Assembly: GCA_038502055.1 (NCBI GenBank)
Contig: JAXRKN010000040.1
Coordinates: forward strand, 1,240,001 to 1,304,000
Direction of reading: 5' to 3'
Source: Tanytarsus gracilentus
Lineage: Eukaryota > Arthropoda > Insecta > Diptera > Chironomidae
Length of the DNA: 64,000 bases
In this document: one piece after another, positions 21,217-32,615 of the stretch
How the letters are laid out: each line of letters begins with the position of its first letter
Position numbering within the stretch: the stretch's first letter is position 1
Position numbers and translations under genes: made by a program
The notes under the pieces: generated by a model
Databases searched by the model: none
Seen by the model: the letters and a program-made list of their open reading frames with translations, nothing else
Told to the model about the DNA's origin: nothing

Positions 21217-24200
21217 TTATACTTGTGCAATTGGAGTGTATCGATGTACTTTTGGAGTTTGTGGTGTGTTGATTTCCTCTGAAAGCTTCTGATAGATTAT
21301 TGAATTGGATTTGGACTGCAATAGAGCCTGACGATAGCGTTCTCCACGTTTGCGCATGCACTGTACGATGACGAACATAATAACTAATAATACCGAGAAA
21401 ATACTGAGCATAAAAATCAACATTGGCCACAAGAAACGGTATTGCGCGGCTTCTTCGATGATCACTTCCTCATCTTCATCGAGATTTGTGCCTGCGAAAA
21501 AATTATCGTTAAAGAATTTATAACTTTTTTAATTGAAATTTTTTTAACTCACCAAATATACGATTCTCGACCTTCTTGATAACATTAATGCTATCGAGTA
21601 GAAGATTCTTGTCGGGCTTAACAGAATTATCTTCCACTATACTTTCGTCTTCACGATCCTCTGAATCGTCAATGTCTTCCTTTTCATCGTAATCATATTC
21701 TTCGTCCGCTTCTGATTCATCATTTTCATTATTAGAATCGACGACGGATGGCGGTTGAGATGTTGTGTGTTTTGGCTTGGCCGTTGATTTAACTGGAGCC
21801 TTCTGTGTTGGGACTGGTTTCTTCGTAGATGTTGCTTCCTTCTTTTTATCAACAATTATCTCGTCATCTGGGTCATCGTCATTGCTATCGTCGTCATCAT
21901 CATCATCTTCATTATTATCAACATTATCGTCATCATAATCGTCATCGATTTCATCGAGGACTTCTTGATTGTTCAATTTATTTTCTTCATTGCGCTTGCA
22001 AATTTTGCGTGCAAGTTCATTCCACTCAATTGCCGGACTCATTTCCTCGAAGAATGTTGCCTTCATTTCCTCCAATTCACCATGATTATTCGAATTACCG
22101 AGACTTATCTGAGATTTTAATTTAATTAAATTTTTGAACAGTGAAAAATAAATTAATTTTACCTTTCTTGATCCCAAGAATTTCATGAGATTTTTGAAGT
22201 CATCATTACACTCGAGTGGATTGTTCTTCAAGTCGAAAATTTTAATATTTTTCATGGTCTAAAATATTAAAAATTATATTAAAAACTTTAGCTTAAAAAA
22301 TTAATTTTACTAACGCTCAAATCGCTGACATAAATATTTCTAATGTCGTTATTTGATGCATTGAAAATCTTCAAATTCTTCAAGAGCTCTCCCACACGAA
22401 TACTCTTTGAAGAGTCGTGCCACAATGAGACCAAGTCACAATCGCTGACATCTAATTCGGTTAGGTAAGGTGTGGAGGTGAAAATCTTCGTTGACAAGGA
22501 CTCGATTGGATTTGCAGCGAGATTTATCTAAAAAAATTAAAATATTTGTAATAATTTAATGAAACTTTTCTCTTATGTACCTTTTGCAAGTCTTGATTGT
22601 TCCAGAAAATTTGTGTGTCAAAGTTCGCCAACAAGTTGTTGCTCAAGTCAAGCTCCATGAGACGAATAAGTGGACTGAAAATTATTTTTGAAATTTTATT
22701 TTATAAATTAAAAATTTTTTTCTCACCTGAAAAGATTCTTTGGAACTTTTTCAATATTATTTCCGCTCAAGTACAATCGAGTGATGAATGGCATTGTCTT
22801 GAAAGTGTTTTCGGCCAAATTGCCAATGTCACAATTTGAAGCGTCAAAGAGATAGACATGGAATGATTTGGCATTCGTATCGAATCCTTCCGATGGAAGT
22901 GTCTTCAAGCGTACATTGTCGTTAATTCTGACAACCTCAAGATCTGAATTCTTGACAAACACGAGGCTGTTGAGTTGATCCAAGTCATTGAATGATAAAT
23001 CAATATTTCTCAAACCCTTGAGGGTAGTGAAAGCAGCAGGATGAATGCGCTTGATTTTATTGCCCTTCATTGACAAATAACTAAGGTTCTCCATACTCTT
23101 AAACATGTTGTTTGGAATTGAGGTGATTTTATTGTAGCTGACATCCAATTTTTGTACATCTTTTGTGACAAATTCGAGATTTGAAAGGATTTCATTATAT
23201 TTAAGGTGAAGAATTCCAAGCGATGTTCTATTGAAAATGTTCTTTGGCAAGGTGACAATTTTATTATAACTCAAGTCCAATTCCTCGATTGTGTCGGTCT
23301 TATCAAAGAGACCCTGTGGCAAGGTTGTGAGCTTATTTCCAGCCAAGTTAATGTAAATGATATTTTTCATTTGACTAAATGCAGTCGGCAAGAATTCCTG
23401 CATGTTGCAATTGGAAATGTCTAGTTCCTCGATTGATGGAGATTTAAGCATGTAGTCAGTGTATGGAGACGAGAGACTCTGCATTACGTTTAGATTATTT
23501 CCTGATAACGTGAGAATTTTAAGCTTGGTGTTGTTGGCAAATGTGTCGGGGTGAATTAAGTCAATGCCAATGCTGGTGAGGTTAATTGAGTAAAGTTCAT
23601 TGAGACCATTGAAGGCACTTGGACTGATATATTCCACTGAGCTGTTGGCAATTTTAATGCTCGTGACATTTGATAGTCCAATTTTCTTGAAAAACTCAAC
23701 GCCAAGCACAATTGGGAATTGTGGACCAATGTCAATGACTTGCAAGTCAGTAATCGGTAAGTTAGCGAACGATTGTGTCTCCAAATCAAGCCGGCTGCAT
23801 GTTGCAACAAAGTATGCATGCATGTTTCTCTCACAGATGCAATCACGTGGACACGACTTCATTTCGTCGACCTTATTAATGTCCATGTTCATATCGTCCT
23901 CTTCTAGGTCATCGTCAGAGTCCTCATCATTGTCCGAATATTCATCGTCAATTAAATCCTCAGTTTCTGTCTTACTTTCAGTCTTGGCGGCCACCGGTTT
24001 TGTCTCATTATTATCATTTTGAGTTGTGTCTGAGTCGTCCTCATCGTCTTCTTCCGAGAATTCATCTTGATCGTCCTAAAAAAACATTTAATTTAATTAT
24101 AAATTCAACTTAATTTTAAAAAGTTCTTCTTACATCATAATATTCGTCGTAGTTTGGGTCGGTGTTGTCGATGTCATCTTTGGCAACATCAGCATGTGCG

Positions 24201-24582
24201 ACATCTTTTAACATTTCGCCCTCCAATTTTTCATTTTTGAACGGAACAAATGCTGAAAATGCAAGGAACAAAATAATTAATTGCACTTGCCACATGTGTA
24301 TGTCAATGTCTTACCGATTGTACTCGACTCAACTTTCGACTCTTTCTTCTCAGTTGATTTTGCACTTTTTGATGACTTTTCAGCTTTTGAAGTGACATCA
24401 ATTTGATTGTCTTTCGGCATCAAAATCATCTTGTTGAGGCGTGGATTGAGTGCGCCACCTTTTGGCTTGTCATCTTCCTTGGAAATCTCATTTAGTTTCT
24501 CGTCTGGTGGCTTTGGTGAAGAAGTAGCTGTCACATAGGCCACAAAAACGAGGAGCACAACCAGTCTAAACTGGTTTCTCAT
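21217..24582 (-). CDS. Large LRR single-pass transmembrane protein
   Basis: Eight exons: 24582-24315, 24252-24134, 24075-22727, 22674-22581, 22527-22315, 22258-22163, 22108-21553 and 21491-21217. All phases agree and give 989 residues. Order: signal peptide (MRNQFRLVVLLVFVAYVTA); a charged, Ser/Lys then Asp/Glu-rich stretch to about 200; a cysteine cap CPRDCIC; many LRRs at about 230-700 (IEELDLSYNKIVTLPKN, LRNIDLSFNDLDQL); a highly acidic low-complexity stalk at about 760-870; a membrane helix at about 917-941; then a basic tail of about 48 residues. A CAG acceptor directly before the ATG implies a 5'UTR intron. Intron 6 (22162-22109) is 54 nt, in frame and stop-free. Not matched to a named protein; an adhesion or receptor role is inferred from architecture. 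Confidence 0.88.
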
Positions 24583-24992
24583 CCTGCAATTAAATTGAAA
24601 TGAAAAATGTGAATTGATCAAAGTTGTTTTGCAAGGAATTGCACACGAGCGGCATAGGGAATGTGACACAAAGAGCTTGCTTTCATATAGTTCACGAATG
24701 TTTTCATTTTTCGAGCATCACAAGCAAAATACTAAAGAGGGAAGAAGAACTTTTATCAACAAATTACGTGTTTGAGTATAAACAAAAATCATGTTTGACG
24801 CTCATGATATTGTCGTTTGATTTTTTTTCGCAGTCAAAGTCATTGGCTGAATTTTCCAAAGTGTAAATTGGCCTTGAAGAAATTTCTTCCTAGACGTCTT
24901 GGAATTTGTTCTATAATTCATTTTATTTCGCCTACTTAAATTTGGAATCGAATTTCCTGTAATTCAAGGAGCTCCAATTTCGTGAAAAATTA

Positions 24993-25743
24993 GTTTCACA
25001 CAATGCACTATGGAGAAAAAAACAAAAAAAAAACTCTAAATTCATGAAATCGACATGCCTTATATTTCTAATTTTTCATGCTCAATCGAATGTTTGGTCC
25101 TTAAACCTCCTAAAAATGCTAAGAATCAATTTTTTCGAAGGCAGGAATTAAGTATTTGAACCCATTTTCTATGAACCCTCTAAAAATTTAAATTTCTTAA
25201 ATGTGCTCTAACTTTTTACTCTTTCACTTCCTGAACTTGGTTTCTTCTGAACAGTTGTTTGTTTTTACATTCTCCATCGACTTGCATCAACAGAAATTTT
25301 TATAAAGCTTAGCATGCTGATTTGTAGCTTCCTGAAAGTAGCTTAACTTTGAGTGTCAAGATATCAGTTGGAAGTTGATGGAAGTAGATTCTGAGCATTG
25401 AATAACATAATTTGGACCTTAGTCAAACGATTCTAATTAGTTTAATCGTCCAGGACCGTCCAGGGAACTGGCAATTTGCATTTTAAAAAATCGCGAATTT
25501 ACTGAATTTTCAAGTTATTTTACATTTCTGGACATGCTGAATCTAAATTTTTCAGTCAAACATGTTGGACTTGGCTAATTGATCATTAATATCTTCTGTT
25601 TTGAATCATGAAATTGAATTAAATGCCAAAATTGTTTAATATCCATAGTGCATTTTATATTTTTTATTTTCAATCAAAGTAAACTCAAAATTTTATTTCT
25701 CTCAGAAAAATTAAAAAAATCCCCATAGTGCAATGTGTCAAAT
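24993..25743. mobile_element. Non-autonomous DNA transposon-like element
   Basis: Terminal inverted repeats: TTTCACACAATGCACTATGG at 24993-25012 and, at the right end (25721-25743), the complement of TTTGACACATTGCACTATGG. They differ at two of 20 positions. A further inverted copy of the core (CCATAGTGCAT) lies at about 25642. The 750 bp interior has no meaningful ORF. The target-site duplication is not clear and the superfamily is not assigned. Confidence 0.6.
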
Positions 25744-28700
25744 TGTTTACAATAAATTTCAATTTCGTCATATTATCATACTCGACTCACATTCCATGTG
25801 GCTCTTGAAAAAATTAAATTAAATTTAAACAAAAAAAAAATCAGAATCACTCGTGAAGATTTCAGATGTCAAAGAGCTGACAAGCTGCCATAGCAATGAG
25901 AGAAGACTCACGAGTGAGATAGAAATAATTTTCAATTAAAAATTTAAACATTTTAGCACTTGTTAAATGACCCGGGTCTGGCTGGCTGCGAAGAAATTAA
26001 ATACATACATTCAGTCATTGACGAGATGAAATATTTAAAATATTTTACTCCTCTCCCAACAAGTATTTTCCCGAGGAATGAGGGAATGTGGGTGGATATT
26101 TTTAGTCAGATTGCGAGAAAATCGAAAGAGCGTGTTTGGTGCATGACGAGATAAAGCGACTAATTTGCCAAACACTTTAATCATAATTTATAGTCAAAGA
26201 TCTTTGATTGAGGTTTTCTAATTAGTGAGTGAATTAATTAATTAACAAAATAAACCGTGACTGCTTAAATCCGAGTGGTGTGGGATGAACTTTTTTTTAC
26301 AGACAAATTCTCAATATTATACACGCGAGAGAAAAATGCCAGATGCGATTAATTTCCTTACATTTTCCTACAATAGCGTCATAGAGTCATACGACACAAC
26401 CCACAGCGTGGAAGAAACAAAGAAAATATTTCTTTAAAAGATCATGCGAGCAAAGTTAAAAGGGATGGACACTCATTGAAATAAATCATTTTGCTAAAAA
26501 TCTTCGGAATTCAGTTAATTTTTTTATAAAATTTTGTTTGGTTACAACGTTTAGCATCAACGTGATCCCAATTAACATGTGTGTGAAAATTAATTTTTTT
26601 TCGCAAAGCTGTTTTTCATCAATTCGAGTGGAAAATTGAGCGAAGAAATATTTCCGACGTCATGTATTTCCCGAGCAAACATATTTCACACAACGTGTTT
26701 TCTTTTTCATTACAAAATATTACGCGAAACACGCATATTGATGATCATCTCATAGATCAAGTTCAAGATTGCAACAATTTTTTCCATCTCGAATTTCTTT
26801 CTTTAAAAATAAATTCACGCATATGAATGAAACTTTTTTTTTGCAATAAAATTAAATCAAGAGCGAAAATCTGGAATGTGAGGATTTATTTGCGAATATT
26901 TCATGGTCGAGTGAAGAAGTTTATTTTTCAGTGTGTGAAAAAATTATCATGTTTGAGTGCCAATATAAATAAAAATTAAAGTTTCTTCGACTATAAAAAT
27001 AAAAACACAGCGTGTGATAATATTTTGTGCTCTCAATCAACTCTAAACGTGATAAAATTTATTTTTTCTAATTCTTGTCATCGAAAGCAAAAGATTGTAC
27101 GCAATTAATTCTGATTTATGATTAAAAATAAGAAGAAAACATGGAGTTCATAAAATAAGAATTTCAAGACGAGAAAGAACCTAATAAAAGCAGATGATTT
27201 ACGCAAAAAAGACGAATGAGTGTAAACAATTTAATTTGCGATACAAAACATTGTTTTTACCGCACACGATCTCTTTTGATATATATATTTTTTTCTAGAG
27301 AAATTTTAATTATCAGCGAATTGTTGATGACCTCAAAGACATTCGCAGTCTTCACCAACTATTTTATTAATTAAATTATAAAACGTGTAAACTTCACATT
27401 AAAGCAAATAATTGTAGTTAAAAAAACTTCTGTGACCCAATTTACTATCAACCTCCACACTCATAATCACGACGCCAAACGAGGAGTAAAACTGAATATG
27501 CGGTCATTCATAAATCCTCCGTCTGCGAAATCAAAATGATAAATGGCTTGGGTAAGGCACAGTGTGATCTATTTGCACCCATAAATCCTCAACACCCTGC
27601 ACTGTATCAATTATATAAAGAAGCCGGCAGAGATTAATTGAGTTTATAAAATGCAAATTGAGATACACAGACAAATTACTTCATGTTCTTTGTCAATATT
27701 CGAAACAGCCACACACAACTCAAAAGTACGATGACTTCGATGTGATAATGACAAATAAATTCGAGCTCAAAAGAAAAAATAGCCGACAGAAGAGAACTCT
27801 GCTAGAGATTATAATTTAAATGAGAGCGAAAGCAAAAAAATTCTTTAATTATTTTGATGAAAAAAGCCACACACTAAGCGCTAAAAATCGCGGAATCGAA
27901 AGATTTATAGCTTTATCAACATTTTCACATACTTTGTACAACATTACTGTTTGTCACAGTAATTTGTGAGTGCAAAACACATTGTTTTGATACACTCAAC
28001 CTACCCACTTGCTTAATTGAATTGTCAGGAAGGAGAAAATTGCTTTTTTTATATCCTCAAAGTCTGTGATTTAGTTTGACGCAAATGTGAGTCACTAATT
28101 AATGTACAGAGAATTTTTCAGAAAAAAATGCACGCGGAGATTCATTTATAAGAAATTATCTACGAAAAATACCTCGACGGTATCGCAATGTGTCTGCGCA
28201 ATATTTTAGATAAGCGTCGAAAGATAAGATAATTATTTCATACATATATATTAGCTGTATAAAGTGAGCACACATTGTCGTTTATAAAAATTCTACTAAA
28301 CCTATTTGTTATGTACTTTTAGCAAAATGACGCCGTAATTTAATTCCATTTTAAAACATTTGTTAAATTTAGTTTTTCTCTGCTTAGGATGAAAAAAAAA
28401 TACAATTTTATGGGGTCACATTACTAAGTTCAAATTTTTAAAAACCTAAGCAAAAATTTCTAAACATAAAGTTTTAGGTTTGAATCTTTTAACACATTTT
28501 TCAATAAATTAATAACTTTTTTCGAATGTGTGAAACAAAGCGACAATGTAAATTGACCATGAAAAGTCTAACATGTTGAAAGGAATTTCGATGACATTTT
28601 CTACGACAGCACATCATCAACACTCGTTTAATTACATGTGACATACTCTAATGGTTAATAAATCTCAACGTTACAATGCGATAGCGGATGAATAAATTTT

Positions 28701-30649
28701 CCTCTTCTTCTGTGATTTATGGTCCGTCCAAAAATAAATCACTCGCGTGCTTCAGGTGGAGTTCCGAAAGTGGAAACCATATTGTCATACCATGTCGCTT
28801 AATTAAGGAAATTCTTTCATCTATTATAACGAATGATGATTAAATGCGTTATAAAAACTTGACACTGAGGCCAATTTGATTAAAGAAGGAGAGAAGAATC
28901 GCGCTCATAAATTACGGAGCACTTATTCGCTAATCAGCATTGACACTGAAATACATCAATTAAAAATATGTTTTAAAATAAAAAAACATAAAATGATTCC
29001 GACTAGAAAATAAATTAGATGTTGCCACATGTCTTTTTTATCAATTTCATGCTATTGTTAATGTGGTTTCCACTCATATTTTTTACTTCGATTTTTCAAC
29101 ACTTTTTATTTCACTTTTTACAAAAGTCGTCGAACATATTTTATTGTCTCATAAGCTCACGATAAAAAACTTTAATAACTGCACTGAGCAATTTTACTCA
29201 AAAAAAACTTCAATCTTTTGAATTTTAATACTTTTCTGTGTGAAAAATAAAATTACAAAATATTTTATTCACATATAGCGATAGAGTCTCAATTTTCCGC
29301 GTGTGTGGCTTAAGAAAATATTTGCGGTCTAGCATCAAAGAGAAATCTCTGAAAGGAGAAACCAATTTCCAATGACAAATATTTGCATAAAATGCAATTA
29401 TTAAACTTTTAATGAGAAATTATTATTCGAAAGATGTGAACACACTTTCGAGAATAGGTTTAAGTGTGAATTAGAATTCTTTTGCAACTCACGATGGTGA
29501 AAAAATAAATTTACTCTGCCATCATCACATTAATGGATTATTCATGTCAGATGCCTTTCATAAGTAATTAATTTTAGATTGTTTGTTTAAAAATTAAAAA
29601 AGCATCGCAAGCGAAATTGTTAATTAATTTACATTTGAAACTTTTGTTGAGTTTAATCTTTAATTGACAGCAAAGATCTCTCTTTTAGTTTAGTATTGAA
29701 TCACGACGATGAAAAAGCAAAATTTACATTATTCGCGTTCATTTGCATTTTCGCTTTTATATTGCAAATGCATCGAATATGCATAAAATAAAAATTGCAC
29801 TATAATAACGACAATTTCACTCGCTCACAACTAATTGCGTTTGTATGTTGATTTTGCCACACAAAATGAATTCATTTGCACAAAGAATGTGGCTGGCTTA
29901 AGGTTATCTTTCGAATGTATGCCGAGAGATTTTTTGTGCAAATAGAAAATTTCTTTCTAGGAAAACTCTTTTTTTAGAGTCAACAGAATTACAGCAGCAA
30001 CAGCGCGTGATCACATTCATGCTAGGTTTTAAAACGTGTCTGATTCTATCGCAGCGTTTAGCCTAAAGCTAGTAAATATTTCGCTATTACCCCATACGAT
30101 TTGTAATGGGCTGCTTGTGTTTGAGGCACGAAGTGAAGAGCTATTATGGTTAATATTTTAATGAACTATAACGAATTCACTTCTTGCTGTGAGTGATCGA
30201 GATTGCTCAGTATTTATTTTACATAAATTGACGCAAAATTAAATTTTTAAATTTCATTTCGAAAATAAAGAAAAATTTTCCACTCCTCAATTAAGATCAA
30301 TAATTTATAACCAAACAACTTGAATGATAAAAACAGTCCCGATAATTCATAGAATGTCTTATCGACAAAAATATTTTCGCTCACATTTTAAAATTGGTGA
30401 AATACCAGTAAAGTGAAAATGATGAATTACTTCGATAGATGTTGACACTAGATTTTTATGAATAGCTTTTTCATCGTAATTTACCATCGTCGTCATTTTT
30501 TTCCTCTCTTTCATCAAGTAAAGTTACACATGTCGACATTGTACGGTTGATAAATTGAATTTGATCAAAAACACTTTTGTGTTATTTTTGTCTCTTTCTC
30601 TTCCTATTTCGCCTGTTTACCTTCGCAATAAAAAATAACATTTTTGTAA

Positions 30650-30721
30650 CTGGCTGGCAACGAAATGAAGAAAAAGTTAAAGATGTAAAGAAAAAGCGTT
30701 ATTTCGCTAACCAGCTGCCAG
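30650..30721. other. GC-rich imperfect hairpin
   Basis: Arms CTGGCTGGCAACGAAAT (30650-30666) and ATTTCGCTAACCAGCTGCCAG (30701-30721) pair over about 17 positions with a 3-nt and a 1-nt bulge and a 34-nt loop. It stands out in AT-rich surroundings. Size and bulges resemble a microRNA precursor, but no known mature sequence was recognised. Confidence 0.3.
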
Positions 30722-31582
30722 CATTTAGTGAAGACATGTGCGTTCCTTCACATATTAATTTTTTTTTGCTGTATCGGTATGTTGTTGAAAGTGGCATCTT
30801 CTCATGTCATAAATTTTGACTCATTTAAAAAAGGATTTTTTAAAAGCGTTAATTCGTTTTCATTATAGAGCTCAATTAGATACTCAAGTTACTACCGACA
30901 GTTGGTCAAATTTCCTTTTCTCTACAGGTATTCAAGTCTATTAAGGATAATAAGCAAGTTGCTGTGTCCTTTTTGATGTACACATGCGCAGTTTGATTTT
31001 TATTCAGGAAACTTCAATTAATGAGAAACGTTCAACTTGATTTTCTGGATTTAAAAAAATTAATTAATTTAGGGAAATAAAAAATTGATGAAAATTATAT
31101 AAAATTTAAAAAAACTTATACGAGTTAAATCTGACAACAATGCATCATCAATCGATGATTGAGAATATAAAGAAAAACACCACCACACACGTGTGTTTGT
31201 AAACACGCAAGTCTGTACCGTTTATAAAAAAAACTGTTGTAGAAAATGTAGGTAAAAAGTCAAAGCGGCGATCAACAGCAGCATCGTCTAAACGAGTTAA
31301 GTGTGTATATCGAACACATGTAAATCAAGCATGTGTTTGTGTTGAGAGTCAGACAACAATGACATACTCCATTGGGTTTCAATGATCACATTTATGCACT
31401 TATATTGTGGCGGGCAACTCGTGTGGGTTGACATGATAGCTTGTGCACACAGCGATGTCTTATGTAAATTAGTGAATTTTATGCGAATGGAAATGATGAA
31501 AAATACTTTAAAGGTATTGAACAGTAAATCGTTGTTCAAATCTCTTAATTGAGTAGAAACGTTTATTAAATTTGGGGGTTAG

Positions 31583-32615
31583 GACATTTTGCCCCTGTGA
31601 CATTTTGCCCTCACCCAAAATCCGTGGGCAAGGGCAAAAAAAATATAGGGTCAATTTGTCCGGGGCAATTTGCCCAAAGATTTGACCATGCCCACATATT
31701 TTTCAAATTTTGCCCTCATTTGACCATGGACAAATTGACCCTATATTTTTTGCCCACAGACAATTTGCCCATACATTATTTAATTGTTTTAATATTTTTT
31801 CAAATTTTTTATACTAATTTTTTACACTAATTTCACTATGATATACTTAAATAGAAATAAGCGATTTTTAATTTTGCACCTATTGGCACTTCTTGAGTAT
31901 CCATACTCAAAAATTTTTAACTGAAAGTGATAAAACACCGAATTGCTTCTTCTAAATCCCAAATAAAATTTATAAAACTATTAAATGAGAGTAAGTTTTG
32001 AAATTAAATTCTTTTGAGGATATTAAGCACTTCTTGCAAATAAAAAAATTTATAATTTTTTGAAAAATTGTCAATGTTCTTCATCTACAACATGCAAACA
32101 AGTCAGATTTTTATCTTAAAAGAATCAAAAGTTATGGCAAAATCAAAAATACCTCTCTGGAATCTTCGAAATTTTTCAGAAATTTTAAGACTTACTTTTT
32201 CAGGTTTGAGAGCAGACTGCTCCATAACTATGAATGCTGGATAGTACATGTGATATATCAAAATTTCTATTAAGAAAAAATACAACCTGATTTTTGTTAA
32301 TGTAAAAACCACTAAAAAAACCCAAAAAATAGACAAAAAGTAAATCTTTAAAATTTTCCGTATTGGCTCGATAAAAACTTTAAATTATTTTAATTAAGTT
32401 TATATTTTGACAAAAAAAATTATTCATGGGCAATTTGTCCATGGGCAAAAAATATAGGGTCAATTTGTCCAGGGCAATTTGCCCACAGATTTGACCATGC
32501 CCACATATTTTGCAAATTTTGCCCTCATTTGACCATGGACAAATTGACCCTATATTTTTTTTGCCCTTGCCCACAGATTTTGGGTGTGGGCAAAATGTCA
32601 CAGGGGCAAAATGTC
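31583..32615. mobile_element. Foldback-type repeat with ~200-bp inverted arms
   Basis: The left arm begins GACATTTTGCCCCTGTGACA (31583) and runs to about 31775. The right arm (about 32420-32615) ends with its complement. Arms are built from GGGCAA/TTTGCCC blocks and enclose about 640 bp of AT-rich unique DNA. Each arm contains AATATAGGGTCAATTTGTCC and its complement flanking a ~70 bp core, and this core lies in the same direction in both arms although the outer parts are inverted. The two short ORFs on opposite strands that both start MTFCPHPKSVGKGKKNIGSI are only translations of the arms. Non-autonomous; no transposase. Confidence 0.8.

Larger units (their letters stand above)
24583..31582. 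other. Gene desert, left part
   Basis: About 7 kb with no supported coding exon beyond the 5' flank of the LRR gene. Apart from a transposon-like repeat at 24993-25743, the sequence is not simple repeat and looks like mixed regulatory DNA. TATATAAAG at about 27611 and an E-box palindrome (CACACGTGTG) near 31186 were noted but cannot be tied to a gene. A GC-rich hairpin lies at 30650-30721. Confidence 0.5.

Noticed and set aside
21829..22125. His/Arg-rich plus-strand frame
   Set aside because: Antisense of the Asp-rich stalk of the large LRR protein.
25960..26154. Open frame beginning LLNDPGLAGCEEIKYIHSV after a TTTTAG
   Set aside because: It looks mildly protein-like but has no upstream ATG, no partner exon and no family match.
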